A DNA stretch of 64,000 nucleotides, taken from contig JANSLP010000120.1 in the NCBI GenBank assembly GCA_029298735.1, positions 1-64,000 of the forward strand, in the 5' to 3' direction. Below are positions 1 to 13,300 of this stretch, piece by piece. This DNA comes from Ophiostoma sp. CBS 140.51. Lineage: Eukaryota; Ascomycota; Sordariomycetes; Ophiostomatales; Ophiostomataceae. The first letter of the stretch is position 1; every line of letters starts with the position of its first letter. The position numbers and the translations under genes are program-made. The notes beneath the pieces are model-generated. The model had not been told where the DNA came from, made no database searches, and saw only the letters and a list, made by a program, of their open reading frames with translations.

Positions 1-3000
1 GTGTATAAATCTTAAAAATAAAACGATAAATACTTTCGATATTAAAGATTTCAAAAATAATAACTACAAGATTTTGCCTCTTTTATTCGTCGAGATATTC
101 GCTTTCGAAACGTTGAAAAACACACCAAAATTGCGAAAATGAGCAATAGGATGATGTGTGTGTTAGGGTGATAAGCACCTACTTTAGTAGGGGCTCAAAA
201 AATTCGACCCAAATAAAGAGGGGCGTGGCACGAGTACTATATCGCAGTTGACACTGGCCTGGTTCTAACGCCCCGTCCCACAGACCGCAGATTTACTTTC
301 GTGATTGTGAACAACAAGCCGCATGTTACCCAAGCGACAGGTGAATAAGCCTACGACTGGCTAGTTCACGTCCTGCGGAGTAAAAATAAAAGGAGGCGTG
401 TGAAAGGACAACATGAGAAAGGAGAACCCACAGACCTCGTCTTTGCGATTGGGTGTGAACCTCGGGAGCGTTGCAGAAACGTGCAAGCGAAGGAAAGAAA
501 GAGTGGGCCAATTGTTTGTCTTCTAGAAGGATTTCCCGGGCTACACACCGAAGAGATACCGGGGCACAAGAGAGAGAGGACCCAGAAGCCCGAAGCAAAA
601 GGACGCCAGAAGGACGAAAGGGACGCCAGAAGCAGAAACAGAAGCCCCAAAAAATTTAGGTCTAGGGGGGTTGTGACTGGAAAGAGAAAGGTAGTGAGAA
701 GCAAGAGAGTTGAAGAGGGAAGGAGGAAATAAACAAATAAAATTGTCGCGAAATAAAAAACCAGAATTTAAAAAAGCCGGGCCGTTCAGCATGTTACCCT
801 TGTTTGGAACCCACACCCCCCTGGGTCCGGCGACTGTTAGGATGGTGTCTCTAGTCCTATTTCTCTCTCTTTTTTCGCTCTCCAAATTAAACCAGCGAAG
901 AGGGTGGTAATTTGGGAGAAACGGAGCATCCAAAAAAGCCTTGCCTAGCGTGAGCCCAGGGCAAAGCCCAGACAGAAAGTAGGAAAGTTTGTGTATGGAC
1001 GAGGCATGTAGAAAAGTAAGGAAGTAGGAGAACATGAGAAGGGCCCTAGAAACACGGCAAAACAAGAGAGTATCAAGACAAAAGGAGTCAAGCCTGGAAG
1101 ACGAAACAAAAGGCAAAAGTTGAAAAACAAAGCAAAAGGTTAAGACGAACCATGTGCGCTTCCGCTCTATCGTGCATCATGCCTCTTGTGGCACACACAC
1201 CACTTCGTATGTATCTGAGCGAACACCCATGAAGGCTCGTGAAAGGCCCGTAAAGGCAAAGCGGAAGCTGATGCACCGGTGGTTAATAGTTTTGCCTGCT
1301 AATATGGCATTTCGCACACAAACAAGGCTCTTTGAAGATTTGGCGATGCAAGCCAAGATCTCTTGAGCCTTTTCAAGCAGACTGCAGTGAGATAAGACGA
1401 ATAAATGGCACACCTTTTCCCTCGTGGGTTTTACCCAAACGTCATGGGCGGCATTCTCCGGAAGGAAGAAGTGAAGCCATCACGAATTAGGATGCTGAAA
1501 GCACCCCGTTCAAAAAGACCTCACACCATCTTTTGCCCTTTGCCTGGCGATGGCCAACAACTGTGAAGATTCAGTGCTCAGATACTTGGCCCTTACTGAT
1601 GCTATTGGATATTATTTGGCAGAGGGGGTTGTACACGTCCTGTGGCACTTGCACGGCTTGTTCGTGATTTGAACTCGATGTTGGGGCGTTCTTTCGAATC
1701 ATTCCTCTCGCATTTGGTGTGGTATGATTTGTTCGCCTGCCTTTTTGATATCCTGTCCTTTCCTGATCTGATTGCTGCGATTACTCAAACACACAATCCC
1801 GTCAACGAAGCATGGCAGAACGACTGCAGGAAGCCGTCGGGCAGGAATACAACAAAAACAACGAAGAAAAGACAGACTGCACGGCTGCCTCTCGCTCTTG
1901 TCCGGGATTTTGCATGTTCGATTCAGTGTTTGCAGGGGCCTCTTTTGGACGATCAAAGGAACAGGGCAAACAAGAATGCAAACAAGGAAAGAAAAGTGAA
2001 AAGATCAAGGGGATGCAGACTAGTCTGGGTTGGCTGGCCAGAAGAGCCAGGGCCAGGGCAGACGACTCGGCGATACCTCCCATGCTAATCTTTTTTGCGA
2101 GCAGGCAGGGCTGGCAAACAGTGACTGGCACAACCGTTGAAGGGCTCGTGCGGCGCGCTTGTGAGAGGGAAAAAGGGGGACATGGATTGCGCTTCTGCGT
2201 TTCCGCTCCCTGCCAGACAGGCCAGTCGGGGCGCGTGTATTGTGTGTGCCTAGGGCCAATGAACCATTGTTCGTCATAAGCTGCTCACACATTGGCGCAA
2301 CAACGTAGAGGGTGCACTCGCTTTGGTTTTGGTCGCCGCCGCCTTAGATGGAAGAGAATTCATAAGATAGCACGATTCACTGGGCCTGGACGGAGCTGCC
2401 TGCGACGAATACCCGTGAATGTCCATATATAAACTGTGTTTATTGTTGTTTCTTTTGATTCTCAAGTGTCAGCTTTTGCAAAGTGCGTAATTGTTTTGTT
2501 CCAATTGCGAGCCTCATGTTGTCACCCGGAAGTTCGAAGCCGGTTACGCGCTGAGCAGGGGAAAAAAAGCAAAGAAAAAAGTTTTTCATTCTTGTAAGGT
2601 TGTATTGGAGGCTTCTGGTCCTTGTTGATAGAGCGCCTTTATTTACTTGTTCATTGCTTCATTGCTTTTTTTCTTATTCTTTTTTGATGGGCGGTGTGAT
2701 ACAGCAGACCTCCGGAGTTATCTGCAATGAAAAGGAAGGTGCAAGAGCGCGACGGGTGTTCTCCACCGTACCGTGTCTGATGGATCGCTCTTACCTTTCG
2801 CCGCTCTCTCTTTCCCGGGCCCGTTCTTTCTGTCTGTTACTTTTTTGTTTGATCACCACTCGGGACCCATCCGGCCAATGTCTTGGTCTGCGGGAAGGAA
2901 GCACCCACCTGCGCGTCGGACAGTGTTTGCGTTTGCGCTTGCTAACGAAATAACAAGGGAAATTTAGGAAGTGAAATAGAGAAAAGAAAAGAAAGAAAAA

Positions 3001-6000
3001 AAAACGGACAGGAAAAGTGAGCTTACAGTATTACATACGTACATATCGAAGGCGGAACCCGAACATTCATTCCCGCCCAGAGACTGCAAGCTTTCCGGCT
3101 TGCACAACCGATGTTCACACTTGCAGATTTGCAAGCCGTACCGTGATCTAGAATCAGACACATATCTAGCCTTCTCTTGTCTTCGGCTTTCGCCCTGTTT
3201 GGTGGCAGCCTTTCATCTGGCAGCCTTCTCACAACTCACAACCCACAGCCTTAATTTTCGGAGGGATGCCTCTCTTTACGAACCATTCGTGGCCTGGACC
3301 TCTGTTTCTTGCATTTTGGTGTTCTTGCCTCGTCCAGCTGAAGGGAAAGGGATGAACAGATCCACAGGGCGTCCTGGACGGCTCCGAGGAGTCACCAGCG
3401 AGGCAAGGGAACGTAAAAAAAGGGAAGAAAAAGAAATAAAAAAAGAGGCGACCCGACCAGTCGGATCCCCTATGGAAACTACTAACAAATAAAGATAGCT
3501 CGACGGCTTCCATTCTTGATACGGAACTTTTTGCTCAATCTCTAAAATAAGAGCTGACATCGTCAACCGATTTTTTTTAATGGGGAGCCACCAAGAGAGA
3601 AACGTGGGACGTGGGATGGGACATCAAAGGAGAAGCCAGTTACCAGGCTCATGGGAAATGGGAAAGAAGAAATGGCCGATGAATTTGGGAAAAGGGGATG
3701 AACAAAAAAAAAAGCGTGGGGGTTAAGTCGGTTTGGCGAGGTGCATCGAAGCACACGCGCGAGAGAGGGGGTGTAGGTGTATTCACAAATATCTGCGGGG
3801 CGGTTTTATCAACAATGGCTGAGTGGGTTTTGAGCAGACTTCATAGTAAAGTAAAAGGGGGGCGTGTGCTGTAAGGAAGATGTGAAAGTAATGAAAAAAG
3901 GCTGAACAGTCCTTCAAACGATACCGTCCTCTTATTTTATTTCATCTTCTTTCCCCTTTTCTTTTTCTTTCTTTTTCTCCTTTTCACGTTTTCTCACACT
4001 TTTCCCCTTTGCTGCCGCTGGCATAGAATAGACAATCCCAGCATATCGGGCTTGTCTTCGCGAAAGCGCCTCGCCGATGACTCTTTCGTTTACCGGACTG
4101 GGACTTCGTACGCAAGCATACAAGGAGGCGTTCATATTGCATGGCAACACGGCGCACAAGTCAAAAGAGGGAAAGAAAGAGTGACGAATGAATGCATGAT
4201 TGCGATAAGTTGGTGCAATGGCACACAACAGCACGCAAGGGGGGAGGAAACATGAGGCCTGCCCTAAGAATAGAAAATTTAAAAGAAATCTCATCGAATG
4301 GAGCACCGTGACAAGAAAAAAATCTTTGAATCCCTTGCAGTGGTTTTTGTGCGTTGTGCACTAGACACCACATGCCGTGCTTCACTTCATTGTGGGACTT
4401 GTGTTTCCCACAGTGAGGTTCGACGTACTGTGTGGAATTCTGTGGGCGACGATGAAGAGAGAGGCAAAGGCACAGAGGCGTAGATGTGAGATTTGCTTGG
4501 TTCGTGCCTTTTTTCAGCTTTTGGTTTCCCTATTCAGCTTTCGCCTGCAAGGGCATACATGCGTTGTACATTGTTTTCTGTGGTGCGATGCGATGAGAAA
4601 GAAGAAAAGCGATGGATGCCGGACCCCCGTGCTCCATGAATAACACAAAATGCATCTCGTCTTAGGCAAGGCCGATGGATGGACATCCCCAGCCCTTTGC
4701 GGTAGGCGCAGTCCCTTGCTGAAAGAAACAGAACAAAACAAAACAAGCTGCATACGAAGTAACGAGTCGAAAAGAAAGAAAGTGAAGGGTTACCCTGTTG
4801 CTTATTTCTTACTGGAACGGAACAGTTTGTGCCTAAAGCTGAGCCTTCCTCCTATATTGTGTGCTTTTGTTTATGATACGGGCTGCCTCAAGCCCTTTTC
4901 TTTCGTGTTTTGTGTCTCCGTCTCATTTGCTGTTGCCATGATTCTGCTTGGGTCTGATCAAGGTCCAGCCTTGTTTCGTATACTATTATTGCATAGTGGC
5001 TTTATTTGTTCTGGGTTTCCCACAGGCCTCTTGTCCTGGCCTAGCCAAGGCCTGGCCAGGCCTTGTGGTCATTTGCGAGCGCGCACAATGCAGGTAGCTA
5101 GGAGGCTTTGGGCTATGCTTGCTGGGTTTCTGATTTGCCCTTGACCGCTGGGTGTTGCCCATTGGGCCCCAAGAAATGTAAAAGAGCACATCGATCTGAT
5201 CCCGATGCTATGTCGTGTTCAGACTGGTTTTCTGTGTACAAATAGGGCTCAAGGCATAAACGTGCAGAAATGGGCGAGCCCATAATGTCAACGTCATCCT
5301 TCCAGGACCGCCAATGGCCATGCCCCGGTGCTTGCAAGGCCAAAATAAGCTACGACGAGGACGGAAATTTCTGGCAAGGTGCGCCCTCTTCCTCTTCTGT
5401 GGTCGTTCTTTCGATGTCTTCCGTCCCAAGGCAGCGAGGCAAGGCCATGCATGTATTGAGCGAGGCCTCTATGAGCACCGGCTGCTTTGTGGGATTGACA
5501 ACGCATCACCTGGGCAGAACGAGCTCTGGGCGGTTGAGATATTTTGTTTTCAAAAGGCGAGTGCCTAAACAAGCTAACATATCGTCAAGCTACGCGTATC
5601 GTGGTTGCGTAAATGGTGGTGAGATGCAATAGGAAAATTGGAGCCTATACGAGTGGTTCCCGTCTTCCCCGAGGCAAAAAAAAAGAAACGACAGCGAAGT
5701 AAGCAAGGATGAAGAAGAGAAAGAAGCAAGAAACAAAGGCCCACTGACGGCTCTAGTCGCTTGATTCATTTTCAGTGCTCCACCCTACCAGTTTTTGGTT
5801 TGTGTTTTGTTCTCTCCCGTCTCTCAATTTCTTCTTTTTGCATGTGAGCTTGTGTGTGAATTTACCACATATGGTTTTGATTTTTGTTTGACGGCCAGAG
5901 ATTTCCATCCCATCAAAACGCAACTGCTCCATAGTGCCATGCAGCCGTTTATGGAGTATGTAAATGTACTACCCCAACACACTCAACACAGGACATTAAC

Positions 6001-8850
6001 CGTTGGTTGCTTGTTGGGACGGATAGTTCCCCTGGCGTTGGCGTGGTCCCATGTTATTAGCGCCCTGCAGGAGGGAAAGGAGCTGGGTCGAACTATTCCC
6101 TTCCTAGGCAGCCCTGCAGCAGAGAGCTGTTCCCCGAAGTGTGATCTGCGAGGAGATTTTTTGGAGCTTGGCAGGCAGAGAGGATGGCCTGGCCTGTCTT
6201 TGCGGATGCCATCGTTATCAAAAAGAGAGAAAAACGAGACCAGAAAACTTGTCAGGACAGACCCGCAGCACCAAGCCGTTGGGCATCCGAGCTGTCGTTG
6301 TACGTTCGTACCTTGTGGGTATTCTTGAAACCGAAGCGCATTATGACATATCGATGTGGCTACCGCCAGGCAAACACAGCCGCAGTTGACAGTTGACACA
6401 GAGCGAAGGTGATGCTTCTCCTGAAAGAAGGCGGCCTATCAGAGGAAATTGGCTTGGGCTGTGCTGGCCTGGGCCTAGCCCACGTCTTCTTTTGTTGTTG
6501 ACCTGGCGCCGCGCCTGGACTGCACCATCTTGTGCCTCGACCGTGATAGTGTGAATCGCGAGAAGTATCGTCTTGCCCTCTTTGCTGGCCCCTTTTTTAC
6601 CCAAAGAATTCATCTCCGCGATGTTGAGAGCTGGCCTGACTCATGTGTATAGTTGGTGTGGTAGGTGTTGCGGCGTTGGCATGTTGGCAGTGATGTGGGA
6701 GGGCGTTGGGCTGCTTGATTTTTGACAGACGGCCTGCCAGAGGTAAGCATGGAGGGAAAGTCATCTACGTATTGCGACGTAATATACTCTATCCTGTCAC
6801 TGTACTTCTTGTACCGTACCTGCATTCCGGACAATCCTGCTTGACAGCTGCACTCCAGAACACGCGTCGGTACTTGCTTTCCAAGGAGCGCGCAGAGAGC
6901 GTGCAGTAGCGGATATTACCCTCGATCGGCTGAGCTACCGCGGAAAGTGATATTAAGATACTTCCTCTGTCGTTCAGTTGAGTGGGAGTGGATGCACCGA
7001 CTGGCGGCCTTGCGGGTCAAGTACCCGCCACTTGGGTTCGTTTGAGATTTAACCCAAAACAGGGGAGTGGTGGAATGTTCGAATGGGGGAATGGGGATCG
7101 CTGTGCCCTTTTCTGCTTTCTGTCGTTTTGTTGTCTGTGTTTGGGCTTTCAGTGGTCTCTCACCTTCCTGTCTCGCCGCTGTGACCCTCTTCTTTGGCGG
7201 CGGTGTTTGGCCTGTTGACTTTTGCAGGTTTCTTTTCTTTTTGGAGTTTTTTTTTTGGTTTCCCTTTTTTCTTGTTTGTGTCTCTCCTGTTGTCTCTCCC
7301 TTCCTTGGGTGTGGTGGATCGCACTCGTAATTGGAGTCCTCAGAGAGTCGCACCCGCCTGTTCTTTTCCCCTGGCAGAGAAGTCGCTGGATGTAAAAATG
7401 GGTCATAGTCAAGCAACCACTTACGGGGAAGCGCCCGCAGCTCTCACCGAGGACCCAAGGAATGTGATTGCAAGATTCGCGGGTGTATGTCTGAGGCAAT
7501 GAGGGCGCATAGGTGACCAAAAAGCAAAGAGATCAGTCGCTAGAGCGACGATCCCGCGGCGATGTATGCCAGTCGCGAGACTTGGGTCGGGAGTCCTGAT
7601 AGTTGGGTCTCGGGGGTCTTGGATGAGAGTCTTGGGTCAAGTTTGTCGGTTTGCCGGGTTGTCAATTTGTTGTATGCACTCCTTATGGTCACACTGAAAG
7701 TTGACGAAAAAGCACTGCACTTGCGCACCCATCCACCAGAATCCTATTATGAATTTCGTGCTTCGTGCTTCATGCGTTGTACGCTGTGAAATAGAGTTAG
7801 CGGTGTCTTGCGGCCGCCTGCAGCTGGCACTCTGAGCCATTCGCCGAAGTACAAAGGGCCGCAGGATACTCCCGTTTTGTTCGACATGTGCTTGCACGTA
7901 CGAGAACTCTACCGCAGAGATGCAACACCTCGTAATGTCTGCGTAGAGCCGGTAGGGAGTATATGCGTACTTGAGTCCCGCCATGTGCACCGTTGCGCGG
8001 CACAGCAGTCTCTGCAGATGACTCGTACCTAGAGGGCGGGGCCCAACAGCCCTGGCAGGAGACTGGCACCAACAAGGGGGAAGTGTGAGGTGTGGTGTAT
8101 CCGATGAGGCGTGAAGGTGCGAGGTGTGTATTGATATGGCTGCCAGGCTGGTGGTTGTCAGGTCATAATTACTGGATCCGTTGTAGAGACAGTTTTGAGG
8201 ATTCGAGGATTCTACTCCGTTGCTTGTGCAGTGCCAGTTGGGGTTACCAAACTGTTGGCTGTCAGAGTCGCAAAAGGGGTGGTTGGAAGCAAGGACAAGT
8301 GACGACAAGGGAGGGTGGTGAGCAGAGAGTGTCGAGTGCAACGGGGGGCAGCCAGTATCCAGGCCCGGTCTGTTGAACGTTGGCGCGCTGTGTGTGAGGC
8401 CTTTCGGTGATGCTTCTTCAGGGGGTCAGGGTTGGTTATGGCCGAGGGTGCCAGCGAGCAGAAGGGGCTGGCAGAAAGTTATTGAAAAACAGATAGAGAA
8501 AAGGCTTTAGAAAGAGTGCACAAATCAAGATGCCGGGTTGCGTTTGACAACAAGGATATGGTGATGGCAGAAAGAAAAGGAGGCGGGAGAGGGTTTGTGT
8601 GAATAAACAGAGCGATAAAATCGAGGCGACAATACCAATATGCATCGGGAGACTTGAGCAAAACGGAAAGTGCGAACGGGGCAGAAACACGGGGAGGTGC
8701 TCGAGGTCCAGTGCCGTCCACAGGAGCATAGAGCAAACGAAAAACGAGGCAGGAGCGACAGAAGCGACAGAAGTGACAATAACATTTGTTCGAGAGGGCA
8801 GGAACAAACGACCACGTCCATCGTTGCTTCCCAAAACGATAGTTCGTAGC
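1..8850. other. Gene-poor non-coding stretch at the left edge
   Basis: No reading frame here has recognisable domains, plausible splice structure or convincing fungal codon bias. The first ~120 bases are AT-rich. Roughly 400-1,130 is purine-rich on the plus strand, so the minus strand is C/T-rich there, as in a fungal 5' leader; it could serve a minus-strand gene left of the window. A 20-bp perfect palindrome lies at 5,046-5,065. The longest minus-strand frame (7,637-8,341) has no recognisable feature. Small unspliced RNAs or lncRNAs cannot be excluded. Confidence 0.6.
5046..5065. repeat. 20-bp perfect palindrome
   Basis: CAAGGCCTGGCCAGGCCTTG reads identically on both strands. It sits in non-coding DNA just after a related GGCCT-containing run (about 5,025-5,045). 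It could be a dimeric-factor site or a hairpin. No function is assigned. Confidence 0.8.
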
Positions 8851-10274
8851 ATTATAAGAAGGGGCAACCAGTCGCCCTCCTTCCCTCGCCTCTTGCACTT
8901 GCTATTGATGATAATTCTCTTCTCATCTACACACTTTTCAGCTTTGCCTCATTCTCCCCCCTTTTTGAGCTTCATTTTCGCGATCTATCGATTTCATCAA
9001 TCTTGTACGCACACGCTGCCTCACTAACATCACTAACTACTAGTGACTTCCTCGCAACACAGACAATACCACCGCGTCGAGCTTATCGACAGCTGGCGGA
9101 AATTCGCCAGAATCCTCCTTCTCTTCTAGAAGCCGCCTCAGGTCTTCTCTTGCACCCCCGTCGTCCTTGCTGCCGGGAGCCAGTTCGAACACCCCTTCTC
9201 AAATCCCTCCCAGTGGCCTATTTCTTCCGCACACCCCTCCCCTGCTCTCGGTCTCTCTCTGCCCTTGACGACGCACCCCAGCGCGGAGCACCCAACGCCT
9301 TCGCCTGCTTTGCAGGTTCCACTCACGACCCGTACCTGGCACCTCTGTCCATTTCCCAAAACCAGCACTATTAGTCTGGAATCGAAGCCCACCCCCCCTT
9401 CTTTACCCTTCCCCTGTTCCCCTGACCCCGGCGCCGCTAAATACACACGCGACCGCGCGCAAAAGAAAAGACCAGAAAAAAAGAAAATACCCATTCCCCC
9501 TATTTTCCTGTCTAAACCTTTTTATTATTTGAATTTGCGCTTGTTTCGTAGTTATTTACGCCCAGTTTTGCTCTCTTCCCTCTCTATCACTATTCGCCTC
9601 CCCCTGTGTTGCCCTGTCCTCTCGTTTTCTTTTTTCTTTTCACACAAAAAGAGGATCGCCCCCGACTTTGCGACTCGCTTCAGCTTTCTTCTCTCTCCCT
9701 TTTCTTTCTCTTGTCTGTTCTTCCTATCTCTTCATATTTATCTTCCTCCGTCTCCCTTCACTTTTTTCTCTTTCTGTACTCTATTCTACTTTACTTCTAA
9801 TAATTTGTTCTTCTCTTTTTCTTCACTGTCAACACTCTCCACATTATCTCGAAATTTCTCTCAGCTTCACCTCAAGACACACCTGGACACTTAGCCACTC
9901 GACGTCTTTCTGCCCAACCTTCTTGCCTTGCATATATATATCTGCAGTCGCATGCGCCGTCCCATAAAACTAGGTGAGTCAGAAAAAACGCAGCGCAAAA
10001 CTTGCGATGCGGTCAACGGAGTAGCCGGCGCGGTCAACAGCTGGCGGCACCTGTTGGCTCTTTGCTTGCCTTTTGTGCTTCTTGACCTGGCCCTTTTCTA
10101 TAAATTGGAAAGCAGTTCCATGCCTCTTGAACATTTTCTAACAACTCGCAACAGAAGCCCTCCATACTTCCCTTGGCTTTGGTCCTCTATCGCAGATCAA
10201 GACGCGCGCCAACGGCAACATACATTCCTCTGCCAACTTAAATCTCAACAACCACAACCACCCACACATTCAAA
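8851..10274 (+). promoter_or_regulatory. Putative promoter and long pyrimidine-rich, spliced 5' leader
   Basis: A TATA-like ATTATAAG lies near 8,850. About 1.4 kb of C/T-rich sequence follows with very few ATGs (8,909 and 9,952 outside the intron), as in long fungal leaders. An intron-like segment at 9,974-10,154 (181 nt) has donor GTGAGT, branch CTAAC about 15 nt from the end, and acceptor CAACAG. The last bases before 10,275 are CAACAACCACAACC-type A/C-rich sequence, typical just upstream of a fungal start codon. The ATG at 9,952, if spliced across this intron, opens a ~91-codon frame overlapping the downstream micro-ORF in another frame and ending at 10,407. It could act as an inhibitory uORF or be the real product. 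Confidence 0.4.
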
Positions 10275-10370
10275 ATGATCGGAAGCTCATCACAAAGCCT
10301 GGTCAACCTTGGCCGCGGTGCCTACGACACAACAGGCGTCCCGAAGCCCACGCCGCCGAAGCCTCGATAA
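10275..10370 (+). CDS. Candidate 31-aa micro-ORF, Pro/Lys-rich C-terminus
   Basis: I do not recognise this peptide. It starts MIGSSSQSLVNLGRG and ends in a basic proline-rich tail containing PKPTPPKPR. About two thirds of third positions are G or C. The start context (CAAAATG after an A/C-rich leader) is good, and a canonical intron lies in the leader, so the locus is probably transcribed on the plus strand. Downstream (10,371 to ~12,030) is C/T-rich sequence without a convincing coding frame, with an AATAAA near 12,025 that could end the transcript. Against it: the ORF is very short, and an upstream ATG at 9,952 opens an overlapping frame. A second micro-ORF at 52,634 shares the PKPTPP string. 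Confidence 0.35.
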   Translation: MIGSSSQSLVNLGRGAYDTTGVPKPTPPKPR

Positions 10371-13300
10371 ATCGAAAAATCCGGAGCTCCTGGGCGCAAA
10401 GTGTCTAGGGATGCCGCATCTCACGATGTCCTCCCTGCGCTCACTGCCCCTTGGTTGACAGCTATCCAGCGTGTTTCGAGAGTCTCTTATTGTCGCCTTA
10501 CTCTCTTTTCCTGCGAAACTGGCCTGCCTCTACATTCCTCGACATTGTTTCTTTGCACTGCTTGTCCTCGACATTGGGGCGCAAACGCTCACCGCACTCA
10601 CTTACAACACATCTTGCATTCACCGCCAAATTCCGACTTCCCTTTTCGACATAAGCATACCAACACGCCAGCTCTTCCGCCTTTCGCAGGACTTCTCTCT
10701 CGTCACCGCCGAGACTGTCTGCCATTGTACTACTATCGCTTTTTTCATTTTCTCTCTTATCTGTTTTGCTATATGGCCGCCTTTACTGCTTGCTTTTTGT
10801 CGCACTATCTTTTCAGCCATTATTCCCCTTTTCTTACCCATTTTAATACTCGCAAAACGGATGGAGAGAGAAACACGAGGATGACACATTTATACTATTC
10901 GGCTCACTGCCAATCTAACACCACCGTGTCGCTTCCCAGCAGCAAGGCATGGGACGACAACACACAAAAAAGCACATTGTTTGAGAACGCGAAGTTATCT
11001 CAGAGGCTTGGCCTTTGTGCATTGCTTTCTCTTCATTTTTCTCTCTGAATTTTTCTTTCGACTCTGGTTTCGGCGTTCAAATTATAGACGGTTTCACATT
11101 TCGGTTTCTATTTTCGGTTTCTTTTCAGTCTCTCACCGTTTCTCTCTACCCACTCTTCGACGCACATTCAAAAATCGACAACACATCACGATCCTCACAC
11201 TTCCACCTCAAGTCACATTGTCGCCGGAGACGCCCGCACGAACGAGCCAACCGGACATCGTCATCGATACCGCATGGCGGTTTGTCGCTGCCCAACGTCA
11301 TGATCGAGCTGCATGGCCTTTTCTAGGCCGGCATTAGCGTGACTGTTCTCACCTTCATTTCGATATCGTCTTCGTCTCATGCTCCTCCACTTTTTATGCG
11401 CGTTTGTTGCGTGTCGTGTCGCTGCTTCTTTACCCCTCCACATTATTTCTCCTTTCAATTCTGTTTCATTATCAAAAGAGGGCATTGCTTGAAAGGGTTT
11501 TATTTTTTTTACGGTTTTGTGCGAAGATGGATGGGCACTCGACCTCAGGGAAGAACCCATTCATCATCACAACAAACATGGATTTCTATTTGTTTCTTTT
11601 TTGTTTTATGGGTCGGGCAACAAAAACTATGGGTGGATCGGAAAAGAACTTTGCTTTTTTTGCTTGTTTTCTGTCTTTTTCTGTTTGCTTTTTTTCTTTA
11701 CCTTTTCATCACTGGGCCATGCATTACATAGATAGACGGTTTCTTTCTCTTCGTTTTCCCAACACATTGTTTCTGTGCCTTTTTTATACAGCCAGGGTTT
11801 TCCTTCAAGTCTTCACAGACGCAAAAAGAGATTTATCACGACTGTGGGCAGATTTTCACTTTTCGTTCTCTCGTTCACTTCCCCTTTACTATCTCTATAC
11901 CTATTTCCATTTGTTTTGTCTGCCTTTCACACGATATTCCCTGTACAGATACTACAATCGGTTTTTACTTTAATACAAGCCTGAAGATGCCACGCACACT
12001 GTGAACTTCTCAATATTTACTTCCCAATCAAATAAATCAATATGTGAACAAATGAACACTTTTTTCAAGCGGTGAAAAATAGCCTTTTGTCCCCTGCAAA
12101 CTAAAAGAGAAAGAAAGCCGTTAGACCATTGTCAGCATAAGGAAGATGTGTCAGATGGCTTTGTTTGCCGCTCTGTACGGAGTAAATATCGTAATTCTCT
12201 CCTCGGAAGCTTACGGGAAGGCTGATATATACATCGACAGATCGCATACAAGCACCTGTTGAGAATGATCGTAGAGTATGTGACCAGGTAGTATTTTGAG
12301 CGCCGTTGAGCCTCGGCACAAGACCTTGCGGACACACATTTGCACGCACAAACAGATCTACGAGGGAAAAAAGACACCAGACGAAAAAGTACGTCGTACT
12401 TGTACATGACGTATGTAAGAAAGTACGGGTTGCTTGTATGCACCTCATAGGGCAAGGCAGGACTTTGCGGTTCAGTGCGGCACATCTCCTCATTTCCTAG
12501 GAGAGGAGTGCATCTCCGTTGCCTTTTTTCACATCCTTTTATTTTGGCACACCTATCCAAGAGAACTGCGCGGAAGAAGAGCCGGACTGTGGTGATCCTC
12601 CTTAGAATGAGAGACAACTGGGCAACCTTCCAAAAAAAGGATGGAGACAGACATACACTAACACAAATAAATACGGAGCTCTTCTCCGGATTGTCCATTT
12701 GTAGTTGCAACGGTGCTCAAATATCAACTAGCCGTGCCCGCAGAGTATCTGAGGTGTCTTGTCTCCTTGTCTGCGCGTTATTCCCACCGCACGCTCAGAT
12801 ATCTTTCCCTTTCCTCCGCTTCGTGACGGCAGAGCCACGATGGAACAAAAAATCACAGGGTTGATACCATAGTTGACAAGTCTACCAATCAGTCTGTCAC
12901 TTCTGCCGTGTTTTCTCTTTTTTTACGCGTGCTTCCACGACTAGGCCGGGACGGGACGGGGCCACCCCTTTGCCCTCGGTGCTGCTAGCCTGCGTCTTAG
13001 TGCACAACTACAAATGCAGGCATGCAGGCTTGTCACTCTTTGTCACAGGCACCCTTTGTCACCGAGGGATGATGCAGTACTCCCTACTGAGGACATGGTT
13101 GTAGCTGTGCTCCAAGCACATGCATATGCAGACTGTTAAAAGCCGGTGGCGACAAGACCTCCAGAACTTCCACATACTTCTCTTCCCATCGCGCTTGCTT
13201 CTAAGCTACGAATGGTAAGATCCAGTACGGAGTACTTTGTGTAGGCCTGCCGAGAGCTGTCTTTTTGCGGGCAAAGATTTTCAGGGGATAATAGCAAAAA

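Noticed and set aside
6900..6955. tRNA-like A-box (GTAGCTCAGCC on the minus strand)
   Set aside because: No B-box GGTTCGANTCC at the right distance and no cloverleaf closure, so it is not a tRNA.
7637..8341. 234-codon minus-strand frame in the left gene-poor region
   Set aside because: Codon use and composition are unlike the real genes here; no motif; consistent with chance.
10401..11048. 215-codon plus-strand frame after the 31-codon micro-ORF
   Set aside because: It starts with GTG, and its composition (F/L/S/H-rich) reflects C/T-rich DNA.
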